Positions 26,653 through 40,200 of a stretch of DNA of 64,000 bases are shown one piece after another; the stretch's first letter is position 1; every line of letters starts with the position of its first letter. The position numbers and the translations under genes are program-made. The notes below the pieces were generated by a model, which saw nothing but the letters and a program-made list of their open reading frames with translations, searched no databases and was not told where the DNA came from. This DNA comes from Straminergon stramineum (lineage: Eukaryota; Streptophyta; Bryopsida; Hypnales; Calliergonaceae): NCBI GenBank assembly GCA_963920665.1, contig OY987272.1:15691001-15755000 (forward strand). Direction: 5' to 3'.

Positions 26653-28249
26653 GGCCATGGATCCTTTTGGTAGAGTGATTGTGAATTGTCCATCTGGATT
26701 CAATATAAGCCATCTCGTTGGTCAGTTTGAAACGGTTGAGCAATCTCATTAGGTTGTTTCACTTTGATTATATTTGTGTGTGTATTGTGTATTATTGTTT
26801 TTGTTCAATAGCAAATTTTGAGATAAAGATTGGAACTTGGTATCATTCTAATACTTAGATTTTATATATTGACAAATATTTTTTCTTAGAAAATTGCAAT
26901 TGCCATTTTCAATCTTTTTGTTACAATCTTGGCGGTCTATTGCCTTCTTGAATAGTTCCTTGCTTTTGACACACTTTTAGCATTGAGAAGTTTCTATTGA
27001 ACTTTCGAATGACTAATTTTCTGTAATGAAGGTAAGCTTGACGAAAACCTTTCAATGATTGTTAGTGAAACATACTTCTAAAGTGCATTTTTGCACAATG
27101 TGTCATTGTTGATGACAAGCTTTCATGCATGCCAAACCTACCTTGTGCCTCTAGCTTACGTCACTTGAGTTCTTTCTAGAAAATTGTTGAAAGTTTTTAT
27201 CCCTTAAATCACCAAGTTGCATTTTTTGCTACATAGCAAATTTGGGCACTCACCATGGAATCATGGATGGAATTTTTCTTTGTTTTTCTTTAAAATTTTC
27301 ACACAACATGGGGATTAGGTTTTTCCTTCAATGCCCAACAATATTTACAACTTTTGACTCCATGGTTAAAAATTATTATATGATGCATAGATTTTTTTCC
27401 TCCATTGGGCAATGTGGGTTGATTAGATAAAAATCACTTTTTTCACAAACAAAAATTTGAAATTGGTATTGTAGATTTTTATATATGGGGGAAGCTCTAA
27501 ATTATCCCATTTAGATTAATGAGGTGAAAGTTATGAGGAGTTTTAGTTTGCGGGTAGTTATGGATTCTCTACTCTAAAATAAACTTTAAAGTCCTTTATT
27601 TAACTCAATTTTCAATATTTTTTGAAAAAAATAAAATCATTGGATGCTTATTGTTTATTACATCATAACCATTGGAATTGGCATTTTTCAATTCCATAAC
27701 TAAATTCTTAACAATTTAGTAATTTTGAATCATTTTCTACTTCTTTCTATTTACTATTTGTTTCCTATATGAACATTGAACAATTCTAAATGATTTGAAA
27801 ATTTCGAGGGATGTAGCCAACTTGCTTTGAAGAATGAATCTAAAGAAGCTCCACCATTTTGAACATTTTTTCATACAAATGTGAACTTGTGAAGTGCAGC
27901 TGCCTGGTTTTTCTCAAGGAAAAAAACTGATTTTTGGCAATTCTAAAGCTCATATCTTGCAATCTACATGGTGGAAATTCTTGAAATTTTTTCCACATAT
28001 TCTCAAAATACTGTGCTCCAAGATCCTATAGTTATATGTATCCCAATTTTTTTTTTTCTAAAATTTGGTACTTGCACTAAAAATGGCACTTTTAGAGTGT
28101 TTTGGGTGAAAACATAGTTTAGGAACTTCAGGGGTTAAGACACTTCTAATTGTTCTTTGAAAACCTTTCACCACTTTCTATAATTTCTTTGAACAAAATT
28201 TATAGTGACATGTAGACAAGTCTTAGTGATCACCAAGACACATGAACTC

Positions 28250-28340
28250 TATGGATGTTCACCAACGACGCTAGCGTGCGAGCTTGGAGCGGTGAGCTTG
28301 CGAGCTGCGAGCGGGGAACTTGTGAGCGGTGAGCCCCTAA
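28250..28340. repeat. GC-rich GAGCTTGCGAGC-type repeat patch
   Basis: Iterated gcgagcttg / gtgagc units in AT-rich DNA. A reverse-complement relative lies at about 48255-48305 (cacaagctcacgctcacagg), and both patches contain gctagcgtgcgagc or its complement. Confidence 0.6.
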
Positions 28341-29550
28341 ACCCTATTTTTTGGAGATTTAAGGGTCAATTTTTTTTTTTCATTTTTTTTAGAAAAAATT
28401 GAGGAAAACTTACTATTTATAGTAAATTTAGTGACCTATGACCGTGGATCCTATGACCGTGGATTGTCATAAGATTTTACACTTTCTGGTTTAGGGTTCT
28501 AGGGAGCTATGCATCGGGCTTGCAAAATTTTGTGCATAGGGCGATGAATTTCTTTATTAACTACGGTAGAGAATATGTAAACCGCTTAATGTATAGGAAA
28601 CTCATGTCACTTTGGAAATAGTGAATTATAATTTTGTGATTCACTTTAGTTCATGCAGAGAATCCTATCTTCTAAGTAGTGCATATGTATAAGAATTTCC
28701 AGCATGCGCTAATACAAGAAGGCACGTGTAGGGTGAGTTGGCAATTGATGGGTTTAGGGTGATATAGGTAGGACATATCCTTGTGGTAGAAAGCTCACTC
28801 TCATTTGTAAGCGTGTTGCACTCAATATTTTTAAATTGTAAGAATTAATCTTAGGTAGAATCTAATTTGATGCCACTTGCTTACATGTGACTTGAATTTG
28901 TAGAAAATTATAGAAACAAGTCAGTTATAAAAGATAGAACATGTTCTACAAAGAAATGAAAAAAACAAGTCATGAAAGTGAGGACTCAAATGAATAGAAA
29001 GAGTGCCCAAAAAATTGGAAGCAAAGGAATAGAAAAGGAGAGTAAGTATAAAATGGGAAGTGAGGACATGAATGGGTAGTCAATCTAAAGAAAATGGAAG
29101 CAAAATTGGAAGTTTGGTAAAAAAGAATGGAAGAAGAAATGAAAATGAAACGAAAAACTTTCAAATTAGAAGTGCAGAGGATATAAAAAAAAGGTGAAGG
29201 ACAAGGAAATTAAGATGACAAAAAAATGGGAAGGGTAATCCAAGCGAAGTGCAGATTGAAAAGAATAAGAAAGACAACTGAGATAAACGAATCCAGAAAA
29301 AAATGAAGTACGGAGGCAAAATATAAAATGAATTGAATTAAACAGAATTTCATATCTGCGATAGTAAGTTACGATCACAAATTCTGATCATTCACGGGAA
29401 CATGCTTCAAAACACTTCATGAATGACATATATTCTAATACTTAGGAAATGCGGAGACCTTTTCCATTCCAAAATCGCTTAATCATTTGAATCATAACAT
29501 ATGTAAATGAATACAATACAAATGAAGTGTTCTTGAAAAGGAATCCATGC
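28341..29550. other. Spacer downstream of the transposase gene, purine-rich on +
   Basis: The part at about 28930-29330 is strongly A/G-rich on the plus strand (repeated gtgaggac, tgggaag, gaaaatg words), producing T/C-rich chance ORFs on the minus strand. No gene recognised. Confidence 0.5.
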
Positions 29551-32500
29551 CTATTCGGGAATTCTAATAATTCCAGCTCGAACTAGAAGGAGTTTCAATT
29601 CATTGAAGCTATAACTAGGTGCATGAATGAATTTGTCTTCATTGACATCCATCTTGCAAAAGTACCTGTACAAGTAGTAAGAGTGTTTGCAATTCACATA
29701 TTGTTGTCGACCTCCAATTGCAGAAACAACCATATTTGTGAAGTCAGGGCATGTGCACGTGGGGAACATGCCAATTGTAATTCGGTAGACGTTTTTGTGA
29801 GGGTCTATCCCTGTCTCTAGTGAGACTATTGCACCTAGGCCCGGTTGGGGGAGTAAGGTCACTTCTAGGATTTGCCCTCTAATATTTCCTGCACTCTCCC
29901 ACTTGTTCCGTTGCTCTGTAGTTGGTGCATTTGCAATCCTCTGAATAGTTCGGCTGTTCCTAGTTGTTGGATATGCATTTGCATTTGGGGGTGGTAGTTG
30001 GTCAAATAAGGCAGTCTTGAAAATCTTTGACATGTTGAAAAGTCGACGTGGCGACAACGTAGGGCGTTGTTGGAGTTGAAATCCCGCATGTTGCAAGAGT
30101 AGAGTTTCTTCCCAACTAAGGTGTGTCCTTGATAGAACTGGCCAAACCTCCGGCACAGCTGGCCAATCTATTATCCATTTCCGTTTCGACCCTTTCACAC
30201 AACGTTCAATGTCATCCAAACAAAACCAAAAGTCAACCACCACTTCTCGTTTAGTACCATAATCTATTTTTCTACCTCGATAAGTTGGAGTAGGGTTACC
30301 TTTCCTTCCCCTTGCAATTTTGGCAGAGCACTTGATATTTGACCCCTGTTGTTGAGCGTGACATTTTGCATTCGATTTGTGGATAATCCTCGCAATGTGC
30401 CACTTTGATGTATCACAATCACTTTCATATGCAACAGTGACATGTGGACAAATATTTGTATCCGCCTCTTTACCTTTCCCTCCCAACATCTCCGTAGAAT
30501 TTGTTGTGGACCTCGTACGCACACGCGGTTGAGAGAAATTCACTTTGTCTGGTCTATGTGAATCTCCAGCATCTCCTATGGGTACATCCAACTTCCTCTT
30601 TGTACTTCCAAAGATCTCTTCTCCTTCTAAATGTGGTAATCGATTTCGAAGACCCTCTGCTCCAGGTAAAGTGTTGAGTGCTTCAGCTATTTTCTTTGGA
30701 TCTCTACTTCGAGTGGCAACCCTCAACTTCAATTCGTTCTTCGATGGACCAGAGCCATGTGCATGACCTCTGAGGTATGCTCGATAATTTGTCATTTGCA
30801 TCCAAGCACGAATACTGTCGTCACAAGTCGCATCAAATAAGTTGTTTCCTCTTTTTCCGGACATTTGGAGCCACTTATTATGGACTGTTTCTGATAAATT
30901 ACACGATGGCAGGTCCAGCATTTCCTCCAAATTCAATTTCTAAAAATGAAGACAAGTTTAGCCAACAGTTAGTACTTCACTTTGAAAACTTCACAGATAT
31001 TTGTAATTATAGATAGTTTCGTGGTGACGTGGTCGAATGAACATGTCCTATCATAAAATGAACGATATTCAAAGACAATTTCAATTACACCTATATGACT
31101 ATATAAAAATACAGCAACACAATCTTCTTTCAACTTCTTGGGACAAGGAAGTACTCACATCTTACATGTGGACTCTCAAGAATTTCATGTTCCTTTAAAG
31201 ACACCCAAAAGAGGGGGTCTAGTAAACACCATGAAGAGTTTCATCGGACCTGACATATGCTCTTTTATTGTTTCGTAGACCCCCTCTTCTGGATACCGTT
31301 GAAGAATAGCTCAGAGAATTTCAAATTATAAAATGAAGTTCTTTTGGTATTCTACATCATTGGAAAACAAAATAAAATATATGTAGCAAGGTAAGTTTAT
31401 CTCTGCATTATATGGTGTGACACCATCAAAAACTGAAATCTCCTTATGCATAGAAATAAGTATTTTACTCATCATGTCCATGAAGCCTCCCCACTGTCGA
31501 TATCGAAAATGCTAGAATGCTAGCCAATGGTCTAAGTGATGAATTGCTTCTTCGTTTGCAGCTCCGGATGATAGCCACCATGATCAAATTGCTAGATAAC
31601 GTGTCTCTACTTGATCCATATTCTTGGAATCTTTGTATTGCTTACACAGAGAAATATGTTGTTGTTGAAGCGCTTCCTTGATGTACTTCTCGGAGTGTTT
31701 ATGAAGAGAACTACTCCAATTCAGCAAACAAGTCCTCTCACGATTCTCCATTTCCTCATTGGCAGATCCGCTGCCGTAGACAATCCGGACCGCATTCCAA
31801 TTGGCTATAGCACTGTCTGCCATAAATCCTTTAAAGTTTGGATTTGGTACTCCATGTTGTGCCATGACAGTGTTTAAGCTCCTCCAAAATTGTACTTGCA
31901 CCTCAGTATCTTTAGACTGCATATCACACACTGCAATAGTCATTACCTTCTTGTACTCAACATCATACACGTGGCAGGCCATTGTGGTCCACTCCTTCAC
32001 GCGCTTCACGTGGTCAAACATCAACCACGCATTCTATAGATTACCTCCGGCTTGCATGCGCCTTACAAAGTCCACTCCACTTCCGGGTCCTTCTGTGAGC
32101 ATTTTGAAGATATAAACCTTCTCCTTCCCTTGCCTAGGGAAGACGCTATCGTGTATGAATTCGAATTTGGACTCCTTCTTCATAGTCATAATGTTGTCAA
32201 TGATCCCCCCTCGATTGTTTGAGCGGAAAGAGGCGATCACGTTCCGTATATTTGGACTACTGAGATATTGGAAGCGGTCCATAACCTCCTCCATTTCCTC
32301 CCCCTTCAGTAACTCCTTCTTTCCATCTCCGTTGTGAAATAGATAGTTCGTTAAGAACTCTTTACTAGCGGATAGAGCAATTGCTGAGTTTGTAGCCGAT
32401 GGTGTTCTAGCCACCTGTTCTTCAATGAGTCCACAAATTTCCTCTGTAGAATCTCTATACATGCCCTTCGCCACCGGGTGGTTGTGCTCTCCGAAGTGAA

Positions 32501-33629
32501 TAGCGGCCCTACTCATTTCTAGGTTGTCACTAAAAGCATAGTATATCCTAGCATTGCAAGGGCTAAGACATGAAGGTGGTTTCCTACACACTTTGCAAAC
32601 TAGGGTACTGTCTTTGGGAGGTCCATCTCCAACTACAAAAGGAATCGATGTGAAGCCACTCCACTCAGTTTCATTCCTCTTTGAAGTTCTATTCAAATAA
32701 TCACAATTTGGGTTCACACAAGCAAGATGGCTTGCACAGTGGGACTTACGGAACTTGAGGTTGTCAGAGTTGTTGATGTTTGTGGTCATGAGCCTACACC
32801 ACGGGTGTCCATCATAGCGCTTGTCCATTCCTTCCAAGCTCCGCGCCAATGAAGACGAAGTGGAGCGACATGGTGGTATTTCAAAAATGATATCTCCATC
32901 AAATACTGCCGAAAGAAAAGAAACATGCTGGTGCTTCATGACGCTAAAATCCATTATAGACAATTCGTTTCGAGATCGATGCATGGTGGCTAGTCTCTTC
33001 AAACAATCTATTATACTTACTCTGTGGCTTGGATACGGATGCAATAGAGGGCGAGGCAATGAGGATTGCAATTGACTACTTGATGGACTCTCAAATGTAG
33101 AGTTCAATAGAGCCCTTCCACTGATTGTAGTTCCAATAGAACATCCTGAATTGTGGACAGTCAATTCAGGAGACTCTCCATCTGATTCACTAGATAGTTC
33201 TATAATTGGATCTAATTTCTCTATCTTTACGGCATGAAGTAATGAAGGCTTCAGAAGAACCTGAGGAATTTGATGACTTCCACTAGGTGAAACAACGTGT
33301 CCTATATATGGCATATTTACTATTGAATTGTCTGATTGCCGACTCAACATCTGAGTGGAACAATCTAGCATGGAAAGAGGGAGTCTATATGCCCTGTAGT
33401 TCCCGAGGGAGAGGTACCAACAATATCCTTCATCTTCTGCAGATTTGACAACAGGGACAAATTCTTTCACTTTGCCTGACTCCGACATCCTCTCTTCTTC
33501 AACATAGATGGAGGACTCTACAAATCTAAATCGGACGTGGAGAAGGTGACTAAGGACTCTAGCACGTCCTCCATTCTCTATGGGAAACATAAGAGGGACT
33601 TCATGACCGTCTACTCGAATGCAAGCCAT
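29551..33629 (-). pseudogene. Decayed Mutator-like (MULE-type) transposase gene
   Basis: The first exon runs from ATG 33629 to about 31400 in one frame, but is broken by in-frame stops at 32036-32034 (TAG), 31586-31584 (TGA) and 31514-31512 (TAG). The last exon, up to 30936, ends at 29551. Zinc-ligand clusters (CVNPNCDYLNR, CKVCRKPP) and IHFGEHNHPV resemble WRKY/GCM1/FLYWCH-type DNA-binding fingers. A MULE-like core follows (AVCDMQSKDTEVQVQFWRSL, FKGFMADSAIANWNAV), then WHFRYRQWGG-like residues with W replaced by a stop. The last exon has a SWIM finger (CTCPDF...CKHSYY). Three stops that each fit one C-to-T change, with the rest of the frame open, suggest recent inactivation by methyl-cytosine decay. 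An intron of several hundred bp containing a 70-bp palindromic element separates the exons; its donor is unclear. Whether these are terminal-repeat MULE remains is not visible. Confidence 0.75.
31214..31283. repeat. 70-bp palindromic element, copy 1
   Basis: Exactly 70 bp from GGGGTC to GACCCC, with core ATCGGACCTGAC at 31243-31254, centred in the element. The stem continues outward (agaggggg / cccccct). It lies in the intron of the transposase gene. The core is the most diverged of the stand-alone copies. Confidence 0.8.
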
Positions 33630-34390
33630 CTCAAGAACTAGTGCATAGAGTTGTGAAATGGAGACCCGTAATCCTTAGCATTGGATGAGGAAGAGAAGAA
33701 TTTGAAGGAGCTGAATGGGTTGATCACCGTCAATTGTATCAAACTGTGAAATAGTACTAGTACTCTATTCAACATTTAGGGTCATTACGAATAGATCTTC
33801 CAAATCCTTTTATTGCCAAGCCCTCCGCCACCATCCGCTTAAATTACAGTACGATCATGTGCCGCCATGTACATTGAATAGCTACTGACATGTACTGCAA
33901 TTGACTTGTACTAAATTACTGTCAGTACCCGACTAGCCATCATCTGCATTTAGTAAGTACTGACCCTCCAACCATTTAATCTTTTTTTACACTAACCACC
34001 ATCTACTACAAAGCCTGACCATGCCAACCCTTTCCTAAGCCGCCTTTAACACCCTTTACTGCACCCTTTTTCGAAAGATTCATAAATGCATGGTGGCCGC
34101 CCCTTGCATGTCATTGGAGTTCATGGAATTTGTCAGATTTTCATACGGATTAGCTGGCCTTGAACTATGATTGATTACGGCACAACAAGCTAGCTTTGAT
34201 GAAACACTTTGTCACTGCAAACAGAAGCCTCTGTCATCACTGCAATTTCATTGTGACATTGTATGCTTCTAGACCATTCCTTTGAACTTTACAAATAGAA
34301 ACCATTTCTGCTAGGTAGAGCCATTGCATACTTTCGTTTCTGAGCACTCATTGGATTTTAGAGTGTTAGATTCCATGTAGTCATGTTTTC

Positions 34391-34678
34391 ATGTTTGTAG
34401 AGAACTTGGGCATGTCCATTCCTAGTACATTGTTGAGGAGGAAAAATAGGCGTCGCTCTTTGTATTTCTCATCTCGTAAGGAACTGCAGAGATCTAGAAT
34501 GACTCAAGGGAAGAAAGTCATGTCGAAAACAGGTCAGGCTATAGCGGCCGACCTTCGCAAAGCACTTTGCTTTACCACCGGAGATGGGAGTGGGGAAGAC
34601 ACTGCTCGAGCGAAGGACTTGGAGGTATTGCAAGAGATGTCGGAGGATACGACAGGAGGACAAGATGAAGGATCGTAG
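34391..34678 (+). CDS. Unknown 95-aa ORF
   Basis: A basic N-terminus (LRRKNRRRSLYFSSRKELQR) is followed by an acidic, Gly/Thr-rich tail ending in GGQDEGS and a TAG stop. No domain recognised and no visible splice partners. It sits about 760 bp from the transposase start on the opposite strand. It could be an exon of the accessory element or chance. Confidence 0.3.
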   Translation: MFVENLGMSIPSTLLRRKNRRRSLYFSSRKELQRSRMTQGKKVMSKTGQAIAADLRKALCFTTGDGSGEDTARAKDLEVLQEMSEDTTGGQDEGS

Positions 34679-36952
34679 GAGGTCGCTGCTTCTGTAAGAA
34701 CCTAACAAAATCATTCCTCCTCTTTAGTTTGTTCACAATCATTGCATTTCATGGAAATTCGATAGCAAAGAACAAATGTGTTTTAAAACCCTTGAACTCT
34801 TGATGTCATTTTCTACTCCATTGTTCACATAAATTTTGTTCTCCATATTCAAATGACTATAGGCCTCTTGTAGTTCCTGCGTGCCTTAATTAAAGAATCT
34901 TTACATGAGTCATTTGTGGAAGTCACCTTAAAAAAAAATTGAGCTTCTCCTATTGCACTTATCCTATTTCATGTATGCCATCTTTCTGTAGTGAATATGT
35001 CAATGTGGGAAGTAGGTCTTTAAAGAAACACAAATTTTGGACAATGACAGCATAAATTTAGCCTTGCCTCTCTTTCGTTAGCCAACAAAAGTAGAATTTT
35101 GTATATGTTCAGGATATTTGAGGAACATAAAAAAAAGAAGTTTTCTACTTTGAATGGATTCAAATCAAATCAGCTAAGAATAGAGAAGATAAGGACTTCA
35201 AAGGCAGGGACTAAAAAAGATGCTTCGTCCTTCTGTTTCATTAGATTTATGGAGAATAAAAACATATGAGCACACCCTTACAAGAGCCTTCTTTGGCAAG
35301 TACACAATTTCATTGTGGTTGTATTCATATCTAATTCTTGCATTTTCTATGTATACTTCTATTTAGATTCAGAAATGCTCATTGTATGCTAATGAGCCAA
35401 ATTTAGAGAAAGGCATAATTGGTCCCTAAGTCCTCCAGAAAATGAAGGATGTGTTTGTTACAGAAGACCACAAACTGTAAGTCATTCTTAGAAAATGTAA
35501 TCTTCAAAATAAAGAATATTATGAATCCTAAAATAAAATAAAGGACAATTTCACTATCTGGTATAGAGAAAATTGAAAATAAAATAAAGTTTTCAAGGGA
35601 ATTGAAAATCCCATAGGTGTTCATTAATCAATTTTCAATTGTTAACTTTCGTGAAGGATTCCTTTAGAGCTCCTTATGCACACCATTCTCAAACCTTTTA
35701 AGCCCCCCTTGAAGATTGATGCCAGTAATTTGTAGACCATATTACATATGGAATTCTTTTAGATTTTAAAAGAATGCCTTCACAGTGAAATCATTCTTTG
35801 AAAGAATGATTCCAAGCATAGAATGTATGTTTTGAATGCCTTTTCCCCCAAAAGGACTAAGTTGCTCTAATTTCTTTTTGGTTAACTAATTACTAGTATA
35901 CTTTTAGAGAAGCTTTCTTTACCTTTCCATATTCAATAATTCTACCCTCTAACTTGAATTGACTTAGGGATAATAAAATCAAATTCTCATAAGTATCAAA
36001 GTTAATAAAATAAAATATTTATCAAAAAAGGACCCAATATTAAATAATTGAAAGATACACTATAGTCTTTTGGAATACAAAATCTTTCCTTTTAATCAAA
36101 ATGTAGAAATCAATTAAAGAACAAGGTCTATCCTAACCTTTGATATGGTACCAATTTGTAGAAGAATGTAATTAATGGATTTGAATAGTCTTAGAACTTA
36201 CATTAGAGCACATGGTGACCAATGTGTTCGGGCTTGGCAATATGTCGAGTAATTTCACCTCTAAGATCACCTTTCACTTGGGGGGTTTGATTAGCAAACA
36301 TTTTTTGCTAAGAAGCGACTAATCTTTTTAAAGGAAATATTTAGCTTAATATTCTTCCTTATAAGTGGATGACATCTCTAATTTGCTACCAATCTTGGGG
36401 TGGTTTTGATCAATTTGGATGAATAATCCTCCATTCATATGAATCAATTAAACTTCACATATAGATTGCAAATTCTATGAACTGCCAAGGTTGTAAATAC
36501 ATTCACCTACTACTGATTATCTCTTTAGACAATCCCTACATGGCTACAACAAATGGAAATAAAATCTCTACGTTTACCAACCTCATAGATAATAAATTAT
36601 AGTAAAATTTCCAATACACCTGCGTACAATGATTGAATGGTCTAAAACTCTATCTGAGCTTCTTTTGATAATAATGTACTCCCTATGTCACCATTCATAG
36701 CTATAGTAGTGCTTCAGATTTCGTCTGTATAGCAAGCTTACGTACTGAATGAGTCCTTCATCAAAATTTCAATGATTTCGAATAAATAATTCTTCGCCAA
36801 CAAAACTGATGGACGGCAATCGACCACACATCCAATTGAAAATAGTAACAACGGCAAAGGGAAATCGAAAGCATATCCTGTGAAAATTAGTAACAATGCT
36901 GGATAAGTACCATTCCAAATTCGACAGAACTCTAGGTGGCGTGGTAGTACCT

Positions 36953-37080
36953 GCATGGTCAACTAGATTACTGTATGGCCAACTGGATTACCGCATGGCC
37001 AACTAGATAACTGCATCGGCAGTCCTTGCATGGCCAACTTGATTACTGAATTAGCAGTCAGTGCATGGCCAAGTAGCCTA
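36953..37080 (+). repeat. Short tandem repeat, catggccaactagattactg units
   Basis: About five imperfect units of a 20-bp word (catggccaactagattactg), partly separated by 15-bp ggcagtc-containing words. Located about 130 bp upstream of the first candidate exon at 37206, so possibly in its promoter. Confidence 0.65.
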
Positions 37081-37205
37081 GCCGATTCTCAGTCTGTAGC
37101 ACTGCTCATCTTCTCCACCTCGATAGTTCTCTATAATCTCCTCAATCGATTTGAGGGTACTCCACGTTCTCATTACTTTGAAATCTTGCTGAGCAGGAAG
37201 GCAGG

Positions 37206-40200
37206 ATGACAAGGAATACGAGGCGGCGGTTTAGAGTTGATGCAAACTTGGAGGAAGCTCGTCGACAGGAGACGGAGACTCCAACTCCTCCTGTGCAGCA
37301 GGTTTGCATTTCCTTTGTAGTTAGATTTCACTTTGTGCACTCACTATTGATGAATGTGCAAGTTCTAATCATTCTTAATGAGATTGGAGTTCGTCGACCG
37401 GTTGTAGGGGATCGTTAGCAGTTTAGATTTTGTCTTCCGAAGGTCTGCTTTCCTGGTGCTTAGCACGTCCTTTTTCTGATTTCCATTTCAGCAATATGAT
37501 AAGAATCCTCAGTTTCCGTTTCAACACCAGTACCTCTGTTTCTAAAGGTCCCCTCCCACTGCTCCTCTTTGGACTTGCAATCTCGTTTGCTGTCCAATAA
37601 TTAGGGACCGAGCACTACTAGGATAAACCGACGAGATGCGAGCGTTCATGGTGTCCGCTTTTGATTCATTTTCTTTGAGTCCAAGCAGTTGGAACTTTAC
37701 TCAAATGTTTGGCGAGAAAGGGCTGGATGAAGATCCCGTAGGTCTAAGTAAATGGAATTTCGAGAATGTTGGATCCGACGCCATACCCAGCAGCTAGACG
37801 AGGACCCTGACGATGAATTCTCTTTTTGGTGCTCACGCCAGACTTGGCAGCATTCAGTGCTTTCAAATTTGGAACAGAACTGGGTGCCCTGTTGCTCAAC
37901 ACGTCCTTTTTCTAATTTCAATTTTTAAAAAATAGGATAGTCCTCCTCCTTTTCGATTTAAGCACTAGTAGCTCTGTTTGTAAAGGTCCCCTCCCGGTGC
38001 TCCTCTTCGGACTCGTAATCTCGTTTGCTGTCCAATAATTAGGGACCAAGTACTGCTAAGCTAAACCGAGGAGATGCAAGTGTTCATCATGTGCGTATTT
38101 GAGTCATTTTCTTCAAGTGTCGGTAGTTTGAACCTTTCTAAAATTTCTGGCTAGAAAGTGTTGGATGAAGTTCTTGTAGGTCTAGCTACGTGGAAATTCG
38201 AGACTGTCGGATCCGACGCCATACCCGACAGCATTAGAAGGACCCCCATGATGAATTCTCATTCTGGTGCTCACGCCAGACTTTGGCAGCATTCAATGCT
38301 TTCAAATTTTTTTAGAAGTCGGTGCCCTGGCATTGAGCACGTCCTTTTCCCATTTCGATTTTAGAAATAGGGTAAGCGTCCTTGGTTTTCGTTTCAACAC
38401 CAGTAGCCCTGTTTGTAAAGGTCCCCTCCTGGTGCTCCTCTTCGGACTCGGAATCTCGTTTGCTGTCCAATAATTAGGGACCGAGTACTGCTAGGCTAAA
38501 CCAACGAGATGCGATCGTTCATGGTGTCCGCATTTGATTCCTTTTCTTCGAGTCCAGGCAGTTGGATTTTAGTGAAATTTCTGGCTAGAAAGTGTAGGAT
38601 GTAGATCCCGTAGGTCTAGCTCTGTGAAATTTCGAGAGTGTCGGATCCGACGCCTTACTTGGGAGCATTACGAGGACCCCCACGATGAATTTTCACTTTG
38701 GTGCTCGCGCTAGAAATTGCAGCATTCAGTGCTTTCAAATTTCCTTTGGAACTAGGTGCCCTGTTGCTGAACATGTCCTTTTTCGATTTCGATTTAGAAA
38801 TAGGATAATCCTCCTCCTTTTCGATTTAAACACTAGTAGCTCTGTTTGTAAAGGTTCCCTCCCTAGGCTCCTCTTCGAACGAGCAATCTCGTTTGCTGCC
38901 CCAAAATTTGGGACTGAGTACGGCTAGGATTTACCGACGAGATGCGAGCGTTCATGATGTGCGTGTTTGAGTCATTTTCTTCGAGTCTCAGCAGTTGGAA
39001 CTTTACTCAAATTTTTTGGCGAGAAAGGGTTGGATGAAGGTCCCATAGGTCTAGCTACATGGAAATTCGAGACTGTCGGATCCGACGCCATACCCGACAG
39101 CATTAGAAGGACCCCCACGACGAATTCTCATGCTGGTGCTCACGCCAGGCTTTGGCAGCATTCAGTGCTTTCAAATTATATTAGAACTTGGTGCGCTGGC
39201 ACTCAGCACATCCTTTTTCGATTTTGATTTTAGAAATAGGGTAAGCGTCCTAGATTTTCTTTTAAACACTAGTAGCTCTGTTTGTAAAGGTCCCCTCCCG
39301 GGGATCCTCGTCTCATGAGCCATCTCGTTTGCTGTCCAATATTTTGGGACCCAATATTGGTACCCTAAACCGACGAGATGCAACCGTCCATGGTGTCCGT
39401 GTTTAAGCCATTTTCTTCGAGTCCAGGCAGTTGTAACTTTACTCACATTTTTGGCGAGAAAGGGCCGGATCACGATCCCGTAGGTCTACATAAATGGAGT
39501 TTCGAGAATGTCGGATTCGACGCCATACCTGGCAGCTAGACGAGGACCCCCACGATGAATTTTCACTTTGGTGCTCGCGCCAGAATTGGCACCATTCAGT
39601 GCTTTCAAATTTTCGGTGGAACTGGGTGCCCAGTTGCTCAGCACGCCCTTTTTCCGATTTCGATTTTAGAAATAGGATAATCCTCTTCCTTTTCGATTTA
39701 AACACTAGTAGCTCTGTTTGTAAAGGTCCCCTCCCTGGGCTCCTCTTCGAACGAGCAATCTCGTTTGCTGTCCAAAAACTTTACTCAAATGTTTGGCGAG
39801 AAAGGGCTGGATCAAGATCCCGTAGGTCTAGCTACGTGGAATTTCGAGAGTGTCGGATCCGACGCCATACCCGGCAGCTAGACGAGGACCCCCACGATGA
39901 ATTCTCACTCTGGTGCTCATGCCTGATTTTGGTAGCATTCAGTGATTTAAAAGCTTCTTTAGAACTAGCTACCAAGTACCAATTGATATTGTTTTCACTT
40001 CAGTACTCCACTTTATCCTAGCAGGGGACTTGAATGAAGTTCCTTATTTGACATTTCAAGAGTGAATTTCATGAATTCTCGACTCCACCTCGTCAATTTA
40101 TAAGGATTATTGACAACTTCATTATCTCAATTAATTTGGTCATTTTCCTTGTTCTAGTCAGATGTAATGAAAGATATTATTAGGTTTAAGAGAGAGAGAT

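Larger units (their letters stand above)
24415..28140. repeat. Duplicated S1-gene block, copy A
   Basis: From about 24415 to at least 27640 this block aligns collinearly with 60800-64000, offset about 36.4 kb: 3' flank, coding region, leader intron and promoter. The part 25930-27170 also matches 54780-53490 in inverted orientation, and 27700-28140 matches 56506-56935 directly. A 29-bp indel near 24716-24760 distinguishes the copies. Confidence 0.9.
33630..37205. other. Spacer between divergent accessory genes
   Basis: Lies between the transposase start (minus) and the first candidate exon of the ParB/methyltransferase gene (plus). Includes one unknown ORF (34391-34678) and a short tandem repeat (36953-37080). 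The rest is AT-rich without a recognised gene. Confidence 0.5.

Noticed and set aside
26435..26749. 104-codon ORF upstream of S1-type copy A (and 62808-63074 in copy B)
   Set aside because: It runs across the TATA box, leader and splice donor of the promoter and has no domain.
39494..40021. 175-codon ORF inside the satellite array
   Set aside because: It follows the repeat unit, and the equivalent frame is broken in the other units.
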